A DNA stretch of 38,966 bases from Bacteroidales bacterium (lineage in GTDB: Bacteria; Bacteroidota; Bacteroidia; Bacteroidales; UBA12170). The stretch is from NCBI GenBank assembly GCA_027858955.1, contig JAQIBR010000085.1, positions 1 to 38,966 of the forward strand, given 5' to 3'. Positions 8,312 to 17,433 of this stretch are shown piece after piece (positions within the stretch are counted from its first letter, which is position 1; every line of letters begins with the position of its first letter). The position numbers and the translations under genes were made by a program. The notes under the pieces are model-generated. The model ran no database searches, was not told the origin of the DNA, and saw only the letters and a program-made list of their open reading frames with translations.

Positions 8312-10099
8312 TCATTCCCCTTTTGAAGACATAAATATTTCTTTTACAATATGATCGTATTTATCGTAAAGAAACTTACGTTTTAATTTTAAAGTTGGCG
8401 ATAATTCACCTGTTGCAGGAGTCCATTCTGAACAAACTAAACGGAAGCGTTTAATTCTTTCGGTTTCTCCTATTTTTTTGTTTATTTCATTAATTTCTTT
8501 CTGAAAACGTTTAACTACATCAGGAATACGAACTAATTCTTCGTTATCACGATAGTGCAATTTATGCTTAGTAGCCCAAAAGTGTAAATGGTTAAAATCT
8601 GGAGAAATAAGCGCACTTGCAAATTTCTCGTTTTCACCAATAACCATTACATTTTCGATAAACATAGATTCCTTACAAAAATTTTCAATAGATTGAGGTG
8701 CTACATATTTCCCTGAAGACAATTTAAAGATTTCTTTCTTACGATCGGTAATTTTAAGATACTTACCATCTTCAATAATACCAATATCACCGGTATGGAA
8801 CCAACCTTCTTCATCAATAACTTCTGCCGTTAAATCAGGAGCCTTATAATAGCCTAACATAATGTGTGGCCCTTTGGTCAATATTTCACCATCCTCGGCA
8901 ATCATCACTTCAACATCTTCCAATATTGGACCAACAGTACCAAACTTAATATCGGGATATTCTGTATGATTCACAGCAATTACAGGCGAAGTTTCGGTTA
9001 AACCATAACCTTCTTGAACATTAATACCTGCAGCACGGAAAACACGTGCTAAACGAGGTTGCAATGCAGCTCCTCCTGAAATAATCACTTTTACATTTCC
9101 CCCAAGAGCGTCTTGCCATTTAGAAAAAATAAGTTTACGAGCAATTTTTAACTTTTGAGCATAGGCCCAGCCATTGGCATTATTCAATTCATAGCGCAAC
9201 CCTAAATCAACCGCCCAGAAAAAAATCTTTTTCTTGATTCCCTCTAAATCCTTTCCTTTCGCCATAATCTTATCAAAAACTTTTTCGAGCAAACGTGGCA
9301 CCGAACTAAATCCATGAGGATTTATTTCTTTCAGATTATCAACAATTGTAGCCATATTTTCAGCATAATAAACTTTTATACCCTTGTACTGAAAATGATA
9401 ATTAAGCATGCGCTCATAAACATGGCACAATGGTAAGAAGCTCAAGGCTCTTTCTCCAGCCACTAAAGGCTGAATTTTAGAAGTTGCTATAGCATTTGAT
9501 ACTAAATTATGATGAGAAAGCATTACTCCTTTGGCATTTCCTGTAGTACCACTAGTATAAATAATAGTGACCATATCTTCAGGATTGATAGAGGCTTTTA
9601 TAGTTTCAAGTTCCGCTTTATACTTATCGCGATTTTGAGTACCCAAATCGCGGATTTCTGTCCAAGACTTAACTCCTTCAATACCTTCATTAAAAACGTA
9701 TAAATTTTTAATTGTCTCAACCTTTGCGGCTAAAGGCACAAGTCGCTTATAAAGCAATTTGTCAGAAATAAGTAAGGTTTTTACTTCAGAATGAGCTAAA
9801 ATATACTCATATTCTACATCTGATATTGTGGGATAAACAGGTACATGTACAATTCCTGCCATCGCCATTCCCATATCGACAAAATTCCACTCAGGACGAT
9901 TATTTGATACTGTGCCTATTTTTTCTCCTTTTTTATATCCTAAAGCCAAAAGTCCATAGGCAAAATCATAAGCATTATCAAGGTATTCCTGAGTTGAAAA
10001 AATATCCCATTTTTTGTTTCGCTTAACGGCCAACGCGTCATCAACCATAAAGTTCTGGCGAAGACGCTCCAGGATATCAAATGTTCTAGTAACTTCCAT
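8312..10099 (-). CDS. Long-chain fatty acid-CoA ligase (AMP-forming), copy 2
   Basis: A 595-residue AMP-forming acyl-CoA synthetase, paralogous to the 6381-8171 gene along its whole length. The same landmarks are present: YTSGTTGNAKGVMLSHHN, GYGLTETSPV, GWFHTGDIG and DRKKEIFKLSSGKYVAP. It should load long-chain fatty acids onto CoA in the cytoplasm or at the inner membrane. The start is the ATG at 10099; the alternative TTG at 10108 adds three residues only. It has its own promoter (box at 10123-10130) and a strong terminator. The tandem arrangement suggests an old duplication, with possible division by chain length or by use in lipid synthesis versus oxidation; this is inference. Confidence 0.92.
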   Translation of the reverse strand: MEVTRTFDILERLRQNFMVDDALAVKRNKKWDIFSTQEYLDNAYDFAYGLLALGYKKGEKIGTVSNNRPEWNFVDMGMAMAGIVHVPVYPTISDVEYEYILAHSEVKTLLISDKLLYKRLVPLAAKVETIKNLYVFNEGIEGVKSWTEIRDLGTQNRDKYKAELETIKASINPEDMVTIIYTSGTTGNAKGVMLSHHNLVSNAIATSKIQPLVAGERALSFLPLCHVYERMLNYHFQYKGIKVYYAENMATIVDNLKEINPHGFSSVPRLLEKVFDKIMAKGKDLEGIKKKIFFWAVDLGLRYELNNANGWAYAQKLKIARKLIFSKWQDALGGNVKVIISGGAALQPRLARVFRAAGINVQEGYGLTETSPVIAVNHTEYPDIKFGTVGPILEDVEVMIAEDGEILTKGPHIMLGYYKAPDLTAEVIDEEGWFHTGDIGIIEDGKYLKITDRKKEIFKLSSGKYVAPQSIENFCKESMFIENVMVIGENEKFASALISPDFNHLHFWATKHKLHYRDNEELVRIPDVVKRFQKEINEINKKIGETERIKRFRLVCSEWTPATGELSPTLKLKRKFLYDKYDHIVKEIFMSSKGE

Positions 10100-10122
10100 A
10101 ATTTTCAATTTTTAGTATGTGA

Positions 10123-10151
10123 CAAATGTAGCAAATTAAATAAATTCACAA
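10123..10151 (-). promoter_or_regulatory. Promoter of acyl-CoA ligase copy 2
   Basis: Minus-strand -7 box TACATTTG at 10130-10123 matches TAnnTTTG exactly. A TTG at 10151-10149 lies 18 bases further upstream as a -33 element. Transcription would begin about 17-20 bases before the ATG at 10099. Confidence 0.6.
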
Positions 10152-10379
10152 TAAATTAACCACTACTGAATACTACTCACTTAGGTATAAATTTCAATAA
10201 ATTTTATTTTAAATACTGATTATTAACAAGTTATTTTAAAGTATTATATTATTTTTTTCGAATAAATTATTACTATTTTTTGAATTTTTAACGAAAATAG
10301 TCAAAAACTTATAGTTTATTGAAAGCTAAAACAGTCATTTTATTTCTAAAAAATCAGAAGCAAACAAGCAAATTTTCCC
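10131..10379. other. AT-rich divergent intergenic region
   Basis: The 10100-10412 gap separates divergent genes and holds no plausible reading frame. Apart from the two promoter boxes at its ends, I see only an inverted repeat ACTATTTT (10272-10279) and AAAATAGT (10294-10301). It could be a weak hairpin or chance in such AT-rich DNA. Confidence 0.4.
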
Positions 10380-10387
10380 TACCTTTG
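10380..10387 (+). promoter_or_regulatory. -7 promoter box of ugd
   Basis: TACCTTTG matches the Bacteroidota TAnnTTTG box exactly and lies 25 bases before the ATG of ugd. No clear -33 TTTG is present at 17-23 bases upstream. It probably drives the ugd-uxs-rmlD unit. Confidence 0.55.
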
Positions 10388-10412
10388 ACACTCTTAAATT
10401 AACTAAATCATT

Positions 10413-11741
10413 ATGAAAATTACGATTGTTGGAACAGGCTATGTTGGATTAGTAACCGGAGCCTGTTTTTCTGAAGTCGGCATTGATGTTATTTGCGTCG
10501 ATAACGACATAAAAAAAATTGAAAACTTAAAAAAAGGCATTTTACCCATTTGGGAACCCGGTTTGGAAGATATGGTTCAACGTAATGTTGAAAATGGTCG
10601 TCTACATTTCAGTACAAGTCTAGTGGAGAGTTTAGAAAGAACGGAAGTCGTTTTCAGTGCCGTTGGGACACCTCCTGACGAAGATGGCAGTGCCGACTTG
10701 AAATATGTTTTACAAGTTGCACGTGAAGTAGGTCAAAACATCAACGATTATGTATTGATGGTTACTAAAAGTACTGTTCCAGTTGGTACAGCTGAAAAAG
10801 TTAGAAAAGCTATTCAAGAAGAATTAGATAAACGAGGTACATTGGTTAAATTCGATGTTGCATCCAATCCTGAATTCCTAAAAGAAGGAGATGCTGTTAA
10901 CGACTTTTTAAAACCTGACCGAATTGTAATTGGTTGCGACAACCAAAGAGCAAAACGCACAATGGAACGTCTTTATAAACCTTTTGTAATGAATGGTCAT
11001 CCGGTAATTTTTATGGATATTATATCTGCCGAAATGACCAAATACGCAGCAAATTCCATGTTGGCTACGAAGATTAGTTTTATGAACGATATAGCTAATC
11101 TTTGCGAAATAGTGGGCGCCAATGTTAATGAAGTTCGTAAAGGAATAGGTAGCGATTCTCGAATTGGAAAAAAATTCATTTATCCAGGAACAGGTTATGG
11201 AGGCTCTTGTTTCCCAAAAGATGTGCAAGCCCTAATAAAAACTGCTGACGAAAATGCTTATAATATGCGTATATTAAAAGCTGTTGAAGAGGTAAATAAA
11301 TTCCAAAAGTCTATACTTTTCAATAAATTGAATAAACATTTTAATTATGACTTAACAGGTAAACATTTTGCTCTTTGGGGACTTTCGTTTAAACCTCAAA
11401 CCGATGATATTCGAGATGCTCCTTCATTAGTAATAATCCAAAAACTTTTGGAAGCAGGCGCCACAGTAAAAGCTTACGATCCTGTAGCTATGAAAGAAGC
11501 AAAACATGTATTAGGCGATAAAATTGCTTACGCCGAAGATAAATTGGATGCCTTGTTAGATGCAGATGCTTTGATAGTTGTTACTGAATGGCCTGAATTT
11601 AAATTTCTAAACTTCAACCAAATTAGTCAATTATTGAAAAATAAATTAATTCTTGACGGGAGGAATATTTATGATGTCAATGAGATGAAAGAAAATGACT
11701 ATACATATTATTGTATTGGTATTGATACAACAAAAGTGTAA
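10413..11741 (+). CDS. ugd: UDP-glucose 6-dehydrogenase
   Basis: A 442-residue NAD-dependent enzyme that oxidises UDP-glucose to UDP-glucuronate in two steps in the cytoplasm. The N-terminal Rossmann motif GTGYVGLVTG is at residues 7-16. The NPEFLKEGDAVNDFLKPDR segment is at 152-170. The catalytic cysteine is C266 in GTGYGGSCFPKD, and the C-terminal UDP-binding domain contains WGLSFKPQTDDIRDAPS. Length and motif order are normal for the family. The next gene, 35 bases downstream, encodes UDP-glucuronate decarboxylase, which uses the product. The pair therefore makes UDP-xylose for surface polysaccharide or other glycans. Confidence 0.96.
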   Translation: MKITIVGTGYVGLVTGACFSEVGIDVICVDNDIKKIENLKKGILPIWEPGLEDMVQRNVENGRLHFSTSLVESLERTEVVFSAVGTPPDEDGSADLKYVLQVAREVGQNINDYVLMVTKSTVPVGTAEKVRKAIQEELDKRGTLVKFDVASNPEFLKEGDAVNDFLKPDRIVIGCDNQRAKRTMERLYKPFVMNGHPVIFMDIISAEMTKYAANSMLATKISFMNDIANLCEIVGANVNEVRKGIGSDSRIGKKFIYPGTGYGGSCFPKDVQALIKTADENAYNMRILKAVEEVNKFQKSILFNKLNKHFNYDLTGKHFALWGLSFKPQTDDIRDAPSLVIIQKLLEAGATVKAYDPVAMKEAKHVLGDKIAYAEDKLDALLDADALIVVTEWPEFKFLNFNQISQLLKNKLILDGRNIYDVNEMKENDYTYYCIGIDTTKV

Positions 11742-11776
11742 ACATCATCTCAATAAGTTCCTAAAAACGAAACATT

Positions 11777-12718
11777 ATGATTAGAAAAAAAGTTTTGGTT
11801 ACCGGAGGTGCAGGTTTTGTTGGCTCTCATTTGATAGATCGCTTACTTAAAGAAGGTAATGAGGTTATTTGTGTCGATAACTATTTTACGGGGCAAAAAC
11901 AAAACATAGTGCACTTAATGGATAATCCATTCTTTGAATATATCAGACACGATATTACTATGCCTTTTTTTGTAGAGGTTGATGAGATATATAATTTGGC
12001 TTGCCCTGCTTCTCCTGTTCATTATCAACATAATCCAATTAAAACGGTTAAAACATCTGTTAGCGGTGCTATTAATATGCTAGGACTTGCTAAAAGAATA
12101 AATGCCAAAATTTTACAGGCTTCTACCAGTGAAGTTTATGGCGACCCACAAGTTCATCCTCAACGAGAAGACTATTGGGGTCATGTAAATCCTATTGGAA
12201 CTCGCTCCTGTTATGATGAAGGGAAACGTGTTGCTGAAACTTTATTTTTTAACTATCATTGGCAAAATAAAGTTCGCATTAAAGTGGCAAGAATTTTTAA
12301 TACTTACGGTACTCGTATGCATCCAAACGATGGTCGCGTTGTTTCAAATTTTATTATGCAAGCTTTGCTTGGGAATGACATTACAATTTATGGCGATGGA
12401 TCTCAAAGTAGAAGCTTCCAATACATTGATGATTTAGTCGAAGGATTAATTCGATTGATGAATACACGAGAAGATTTTACAGGACCAGTAAATATTGGGA
12501 ACCCTAACGAATTTACAATTGGCGAGTTAGCTAAGAAAGTAATTGAAATGACTGAGACCACTTCGAAAATAATATACAATGATTTACCTTCCGATGATCC
12601 CTTACAACGTCAACCTGATATAACTTTGGCAAAAAAAGAACTCAACTGGGAGCCAAGCATTCAATTGGAAGAAGGCTTAGAGAAAACCATTGATTATTTT
12701 AAACAAATCATCACTTAA
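11777..12718 (+). CDS. UDP-glucuronate decarboxylase (UDP-xylose synthase)
   Basis: A 313-residue short-chain dehydrogenase-type enzyme converting UDP-glucuronate to UDP-xylose with bound NAD. The cofactor motif GGAGFVG is at 10-16, the conserved [10 protein letters not shown] at 115-124, and the catalytic tyrosine and lysine are Y146 and K150 in [11 protein letters not shown]. The YDEGKR form of the motif is characteristic of UXS rather than of RmlB or GalE (which have YSASKA or similar). [10 protein letters not shown] and [11 protein letters not shown] follow, as in the family. It lies between ugd and rmlD in one unit and uses the ugd product. Confidence 0.93.
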   Translation: MIRKKVLVTGGAGFVGSHLIDRLLKEGNEVICVDNYFTGQKQNIVHLMDNPFFEYIRHDITMPFFVEVDEIYNLACPASPVHYQHNPIKTVKTSVSGAINMLGLAKRINAKILQASTSEVYGDPQVHPQREDYWGHVNPIGTRSCYDEGKRVAETLFFNYHWQNKVRIKVARIFNTYGTRMHPNDGRVVSNFIMQALLGNDITIYGDGSQSRSFQYIDDLVEGLIRLMNTREDFTGPVNIGNPNEFTIGELAKKVIEMTETTSKIIYNDLPSDDPLQRQPDITLAKKELNWEPSIQLEEGLEKTIDYFKQIIT

Positions 12719-12732
12719 TTTGAATTTAAGAA

Positions 12733-13611
12733 ATGGCTAAAATCTTAATAACAGGTGGTGAGGGTCAATTGGGAAGCGCCATAAAGGAGGCATCTAAAGA
12801 ATTCTCTGATTTAAATCTAGTATTTACTGATATTGATGATTTTGATATCACTAATGCAGCATCTGTAGATGAATATTTGAAAACAGGCGATTTTGATTAT
12901 TTGATTAATTGCGCAGCATACACAGCAGTTGATAAAGCTGAGGAAGAAAAAGGTTTAGCCTTTTTGATTAATGCAACAGGGCCTGAAAATTTGGCCAAAA
13001 CTTGTCAAAAATATAATTGTCGTTTAGTTCATATTTCAACGGATTATGTTTTTGATGGGAGAAGTCATATTCCATACATAGAGACAATGGAAACAAATCC
13101 TCCTTCGGTTTATGGGCAATCGAAATTAGAAGGTGAGAAAGCTATTTTAAAACATTCGAAATCAGCTATAATTCTTAGAACTTCTTGGTTATATTATGAG
13201 TTTGGAAACAATTTTTTGAATACGATGATTAAACTTGGAGCTGAACGGGATGCATTAGGAGTTGTTTTTGATCAAATTGGAACACCTACTTATGCCAGAG
13301 ATTTTGCAACTAGTATATTAAAAATTATCACATCAAATAAAATATCCGCCAAAACTGAAATCTATAATTATTCTAATGAAGGCGTAATAAGCTGGTATGA
13401 TTTTGCTAAAGAAATTATGGAGATTGCAAATATTAATTGTAATATCATCCCTATCGAAAGCAAAGAATACCCTCTTCCTGCTCCACGTCCACATTATAGT
13501 GTTTTAAATAAAAGCAAGATTAAATCAGCTTTCGATTTAAGAATTCCTTATTGGAAAGACAGCTTGAAAGTATGCTTGAAAAAGCTTTCTGAAAAAAGTT
13601 TAACCAAATAA
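12733..13611 (+). CDS. rmlD: dTDP-4-dehydrorhamnose reductase
   Basis: A 292-residue reductase that makes dTDP-L-rhamnose from dTDP-4-keto-L-rhamnose with NAD(P)H. The motif GGEGQLG is at 8-14, CAAYTAVDKAE near 60-70, STDYVFDG at 102-109, and catalytic Y127 and K131 are in YGQSKLEGE. Its length is normal. The usual partners rmlA, rmlB and rmlC are not in the window, so they must lie elsewhere if the pathway is complete. It follows the UXS gene by 14 bases and converges on apbE with only two bases between stop codons. Another dTDP- or UDP-sugar reductase activity cannot be excluded. Confidence 0.9.
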   Translation: MAKILITGGEGQLGSAIKEASKEFSDLNLVFTDIDDFDITNAASVDEYLKTGDFDYLINCAAYTAVDKAEEEKGLAFLINATGPENLAKTCQKYNCRLVHISTDYVFDGRSHIPYIETMETNPPSVYGQSKLEGEKAILKHSKSAIILRTSWLYYEFGNNFLNTMIKLGAERDALGVVFDQIGTPTYARDFATSILKIITSNKISAKTEIYNYSNEGVISWYDFAKEIMEIANINCNIIPIESKEYPLPAPRPHYSVLNKSKIKSAFDLRIPYWKDSLKVCLKKLSEKSLTK

Positions 13612-13613
13612 AA

Positions 13614-14627
13614 TTACTCTAATTCCAAAGCTTTCATAAACCCATCACTCATTTGGGTTTGTATTCCATACTCTTTATCAAAATAAATAAAATATGCTTG
13701 TATTTCAGCGTGTTGCTCAATATATCTTAAAGACTTTTCGATTCCCATAACCATAAAAGCAGTTGCAAAAGCATCAGCTTCGGTGCAAGTTTTAGTCAAA
13801 ACGGATACGCTTAATAAGGAATGTTCCACAGGAAATCCGGTTTTAGGATCGAGACTATGTGCGTAACGAACTCCATCAATTTCGTAATATTTACGATAAT
13901 TTCCCGACGTTGCTAAGGCATTGTTTTGCAAAGCAAAAGTCTGTTGTAAAACGCGTTCGTCATCAGATGATTCACTAGGCTTTTCTATTCCAACAATCCA
14001 TTTCTCGCCATTAGGTTTTTCTCCTTTTCCTAACAATTCACCTCCAATATCAATAAGGAAATTATCAATTCCCAAAGAAATAAAATAATCCCCTACTACA
14101 TCCACTGAATTACCTTGAGCAATGGCATTAAAATTTAATTGAATCCGAGGGTCTTGCTTTATTAATCGCCTATCCTGGATTGAAACAGCACGAAAATTAA
14201 CTAATTGTTTCACACTATCAATTAAAACTGAGTCAATTATTTCGGGTTGATCGAAAGTACCAAATCCCCATGCATTTGCTAATGGTCCAATAGTAATATC
14301 CATAGCACCGTCGGTGAGTTTGGCAATTCTAATAGCTTCATAAAAATTGTTCAAAAACCAATTATTAAGCAGTACATCTTCGTTTCTATTAACCTTACTT
14401 ACAATACTTTGGGGTTTATATATCGAAACTGATTGATCAAAAGCATCTAAAATTGAGTCAATTTGAAACTTCAAATTCCTTTCTGAATCATCAAAATAAA
14501 TTATTGAATAATAGGTTCCTTGAGCCTCTCCTATCAAATGAATTTTTTCATTTGAAGAAGAACATGATAAAAAGAAAAAACCAAAATTAGTGATTACAAA
14601 AACCTTTAAAATATTCTTTATTCCCAT
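13614..14627 (-). CDS. apbE: FAD:protein FMN transferase (lipoprotein)
   Basis: A 337-residue ApbE protein that moves FMN from FAD onto threonine or serine residues of target proteins on the periplasmic side. A hydrophobic signal and lipobox end at C22 (FLSCSSS), so it is probably membrane-anchored. Family landmarks are GTYYSI near 35, MDITIGPLANAWGFG, the NFNAIAQGNSVDVV segment, the IDIGGELLGKG segment, and the HSLDPKTGFP metal/FAD-binding stretch. It lies downstream of nqrF on the same strand, and NqrB and NqrC are the classic targets, so the functional link is strong. A terminator and an inverted-repeat element separate it from nqrF, so its transcription may be independent. Confidence 0.94.
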   Translation of the reverse strand: MGIKNILKVFVITNFGFFFLSCSSSNEKIHLIGEAQGTYYSIIYFDDSERNLKFQIDSILDAFDQSVSIYKPQSIVSKVNRNEDVLLNNWFLNNFYEAIRIAKLTDGAMDITIGPLANAWGFGTFDQPEIIDSVLIDSVKQLVNFRAVSIQDRRLIKQDPRIQLNFNAIAQGNSVDVVGDYFISLGIDNFLIDIGGELLGKGEKPNGEKWIVGIEKPSESSDDERVLQQTFALQNNALATSGNYRKYYEIDGVRYAHSLDPKTGFPVEHSLLSVSVLTKTCTEADAFATAFMVMGIEKSLRYIEQHAEIQAYFIYFDKEYGIQTQMSDGFMKALELE

Positions 14628-14650
14628 CCTAATATCGTGAATTTTTCAAG

Positions 14651-14791
14651 TTATACCAATTGTAGTTCAAAATGCCGCATAGCAATTTTTGAATTTATCC
14701 CGAACCTTCGGGAGTTAATGCCGATAGATCAGCAAAACCGCAAATTGATCGAAATGAAAATATGCGGCATTTAGTTGACTAATCGGTATTA
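14651..14791. repeat. MITE-like inverted-repeat element between nqrF and apbE
   Basis: About 141 bp bounded by imperfect terminal inverted repeats of roughly 31 bases (14651-14681 and 14761-14791). The inner 12 bases AAATGCCGCATA are a perfect match to their partner, and the outer ATACC-ATT bases are mostly matched. Inside are a short hairpin (CCCGAA 14699-14704 with TTCGGG 14707-14712) and a GATCA/TGATC pair. No reading frame is present. The structure suggests a miniature non-autonomous element or structured dispersed repeat; copy number elsewhere is unknown. Confidence 0.55.
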
Positions 14792-14821
14792 AATTATAAC
14801 TCATAGTTAACGAAACAAAAA

Positions 14822-14844
14822 AAGCTGCTTTTAATTAGCAGCTT
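14822..14844 (-). terminator. Terminator of the nqr operon
   Basis: The arms AAGCTGCT (14822-14829) and AGCAGCTT (14837-14844) form an 8-bp stem with a seven-base loop. On the minus strand the stem is followed by a T-rich run (complement of 14812-14821). It lies 12 bases past the nqrF stop. Confidence 0.75.
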
Positions 14845-14855
14845 CTTTTTAAAAT

Positions 14856-16112
14856 TTATCCTCCGAAATCATCGAAGGCTATCATTTCTTCCGGAACTCC
14901 ATAATCATCAAGCATTTTTAATACTGCCTGATTCATCATTGGAGGTCCGCAGAGATAGAATTCTATTTCTTCCGGCTCTTCGTGCTTTTTTAAGTACTCA
15001 TCCATTATTACTTGATGAATAAACCCTACATAACCATCCCAATTATCTTCGGGTACAGGCTCTGATAAAGCAATATTGAATTTGAAATTTGGATTATCTT
15101 TTTCAATCTTTTTAAATTCATCAACGTAAAACAATTCGCGTAATGATCTACCACCATACCAGAAAGTTGCTTTACGATCGGTTTTTTGTGTAAGGAATTG
15201 ATCGTATATATGCGAACGCATCGGAGCCATTCCGGCACCACCACCAATAAACATCATTTCGCGTTTGGTTGGTTTGATAAAGAATTCGCCGAATGGACCT
15301 GAAACCATTACTTTATCGCCTGGTTTTTGGGCGAATATATATGAGGAGCAAACTCCAGGATTCACCCTCATAAAGCCACCTGCTTTATTATCAAAAGGAG
15401 GAGTAGCAATACGAATATTCAGCATTACTATATTTCCTTCGGCTGGATGATTGGCCATTGAATATGCGCGGTATTGAGGCTCAGGATTCTTCATTGTTAA
15501 ATCCCACATTTTAAATTTATCCCAATCTTCGCGATATTCTTCATCAATATCAAAATCCTTAAAATGAACAGTAAGTGGAGGTACATCTATCTGAACATAT
15601 CCACCTGAACGGAAATCCATAGCTTCACCTTCAGGCAATTGCACAACGAATTCCTTAATAAAGGTTGCAACATTCTTATTAGAAACAACTGTGCACTCCC
15701 ATTTCTTAATACCAAAGATTTCAGCAGGGATTTGAATTTCCATATCTTCCCTTACTTTTACTTGACATCCTAAACGCCAATTGGCTAACTGCTCTTTTCT
15801 TGAGAAAAAGCCTTTTTCGGTGGGTAGAATAGTACCACCGCCACTTATAACTTGACAAGTACACATTCCACATGTTCCACCTCCTCCACATGCGGAAGGT
15901 AAAAATATTTTTTCAGCAGAAAGTGTTGTCAAAATAGTGGAGCCGGGTGATGTAATCACTTCCTTTTCCTCATTAATTGTAATTTTAACATCGCCTTGTG
16001 GAGTGAGCTTTTTCTTTGCATAAAGCAATACTACAACAAGTATTAAAATTACGGATAAGAAGACGACTATGCTTGAAATAACGATTGTTCCGATTCCTAT
16101 ACTTAATAACAT
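14856..16112 (-). CDS. nqrF: Na+-translocating NADH:quinone reductase subunit F
   Basis: The NADH-oxidising subunit, 418 residues. One N-terminal membrane helix (about 5-33) is followed by a 2Fe-2S ferredoxin domain with ligands C75, C81, C84 and C116. The FAD-binding domain carries the RAYS motif at 215-218. The NADH-binding domain has GGGAGMAPMRSHI and CGPPMMNQ, and the protein ends in FDDFGG, as usual for NqrF. Electrons pass from NADH through FAD and 2Fe-2S into the membrane subunits. It is the last gene of the operon nqrA-B-C-D-E-F. Confidence 0.97.
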   Translation of the reverse strand: MLLSIGIGTIVISSIVVFLSVILILVVVLLYAKKKLTPQGDVKITINEEKEVITSPGSTILTTLSAEKIFLPSACGGGGTCGMCTCQVISGGGTILPTEKGFFSRKEQLANWRLGCQVKVREDMEIQIPAEIFGIKKWECTVVSNKNVATFIKEFVVQLPEGEAMDFRSGGYVQIDVPPLTVHFKDFDIDEEYREDWDKFKMWDLTMKNPEPQYRAYSMANHPAEGNIVMLNIRIATPPFDNKAGGFMRVNPGVCSSYIFAQKPGDKVMVSGPFGEFFIKPTKREMMFIGGGAGMAPMRSHIYDQFLTQKTDRKATFWYGGRSLRELFYVDEFKKIEKDNPNFKFNIALSEPVPEDNWDGYVGFIHQVIMDEYLKKHEEPEEIEFYLCGPPMMNQAVLKMLDDYGVPEEMIAFDDFGG

Positions 16113-16136
16113 CGTTTTGTTTTTTTAAAATTCAAC

Positions 16137-16754
16137 TTATAACTTTATACCAAGGAAGCTCATAAAAGCGATTCCCATCAATCCGGTGATAATAAATGTA
16201 ATACCGATTCCTTTAAGTGGGCCAGGTACATTTGAATAATGTATTTTTTCACGGATTGCCGCTATACCTACAATTGCTAAGAAAAATCCTAGCCCTGAAC
16301 CTAAAGCAAATGAAGTAGCTTCGCCTAAAGACTGATATTCACGTTCTTGCATAAACAATGAACCACCCAATATAGCACAGTTAACTGCAATCAAAGGGAG
16401 GAAAATTCCGAGAGACGCATAAAGTGCAGGAGCAAATTTCTCAACTACCATTTCTACCAATTGCACCATAGATGCGATAACGGCAATAAACATGATAAAA
16501 CTTAAGAAACTTAAATCAACCTCAGCAAATTCTTCGCCAAGCCAAACTAAAGCTCCTGGTTCTAACAAATATTCGTTCAATAAGTAATTCACCGGAACAG
16601 TGAATCCCAGTACAAAAATAACTGCAGCACCCAATCCAACGGAAGTATCTACCGTTTTAGAGACCGCAATGTAAGAACACATGCCTAAGAAATAGGCAAA
16701 GACCATATTATCTATGAATATGGATTTTATAAATATGTTAAATATTTCTTGCAT
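16137..16754 (-). CDS. nqrE: Na+-translocating NADH:quinone reductase subunit E
   Basis: A 205-residue integral membrane subunit with six hydrophobic segments, of the RnfA/NqrE family. The conserved cysteines that bind the intramembrane iron centre together with NqrD are visible: C26 in LGMCSYIAVSKT and one in LIAVNCAILGG. The length and the NxC motif placement are normal. It lies between nqrD and nqrF with gaps of about 25 bases on each side. Confidence 0.97.
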   Translation of the reverse strand: MQEIFNIFIKSIFIDNMVFAYFLGMCSYIAVSKTVDTSVGLGAAVIFVLGFTVPVNYLLNEYLLEPGALVWLGEEFAEVDLSFLSFIMFIAVIASMVQLVEMVVEKFAPALYASLGIFLPLIAVNCAILGGSLFMQEREYQSLGEATSFALGSGLGFFLAIVGIAAIREKIHYSNVPGPLKGIGITFIITGLMGIAFMSFLGIKL

Positions 16755-16779
16755 CGTTTCTAATTTTTAGAGATAAACT

Positions 16780-17433
16780 TTATTCCTTAATTAGTTCAGG
16801 ATTTCGACTACGTTGTACCCAGATAATAATTCCAACTGTAATTAATGCCATTGGAGGTAATATCATAAATCCATTATTCACGTATCCTAGATCATATAGA
16901 CCAATAGATTTGAAGACTTCCCAACCCAAAATAGTTCCCGATCCAAAAAGCTCGCGAAAAAAGGCAACTATAACTAATATCATACCGTAGCCAATTGAGT
17001 TTCCAATACCATCAAGGAAAGAAGGCCAAGGTTTATTTGCCATTGAAAAAGCTTCAAAACGACCCATAATTATACAGTTGGTAATAATTAATCCAACGAA
17101 AACGGATAATTGCTTACTAACATCATAAGCATATGCTTTCAACACTTGATCAACTAAAATTACCAAAGCCGCAATTATTACCAATTGAACAATGATTCGT
17201 ATGCGCTGAGGGATTGTATTTCTAAGCAGCGAAATAATTACGTTACCAGCTCCGAGTACGAACATCACTGAAATAGACATTACGATAGCGGGTTCCAATT
17301 TTGCTGTAACAGCAAGAGCGGAACAAATACCCAAAACCTGTACCGTAATTGGGTTATCTTTCCCAATAGGATCTGTGAGTAATTTGATGTTTTTTGGTGA
17401 AAACATCGATTCTTTTTGTACTTGCTCACTCAT
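16780..17433 (-). CDS. nqrD: Na+-translocating NADH:quinone reductase subunit D
   Basis: A 217-residue membrane subunit of the RnfE/NqrD family, paired with NqrE around the intramembrane iron centre. Cysteines C37 ([10 protein letters not shown]) and the one in [11 protein letters not shown] are in the positions expected for iron ligands. About six membrane segments are present, and the C-terminal [17 protein letters not shown] is typical. Its ATG overlaps the last base of the nqrC stop codon, which suggests translational coupling. Confidence 0.97.
   Translation of the reverse strand: MSEQVQKESMFSPKNIKLLTDPIGKDNPITVQVLGICSALAVTAKLEPAIVMSISVMFVLGAGNVIISLLRNTIPQRIRIIVQLVIIAALVILVDQVLKAYAYDVSKQLSVFVGLIITNCIIMGRFEAFSMANKPWPSFLDGIGNSIGYGMILVIVAFFRELFGSGTILGWEVFKSIGLYDLGYVNNGFMILPPMALITVGIIIWVQRSRNPELIKE

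Noticed and set aside
10272-10301. ACTATTTT/AAAATAGT hairpin as a functional terminator or operator
   Set aside because: The stem is almost all A-T in very AT-rich DNA, and no gene ends there; chance is a fair explanation.
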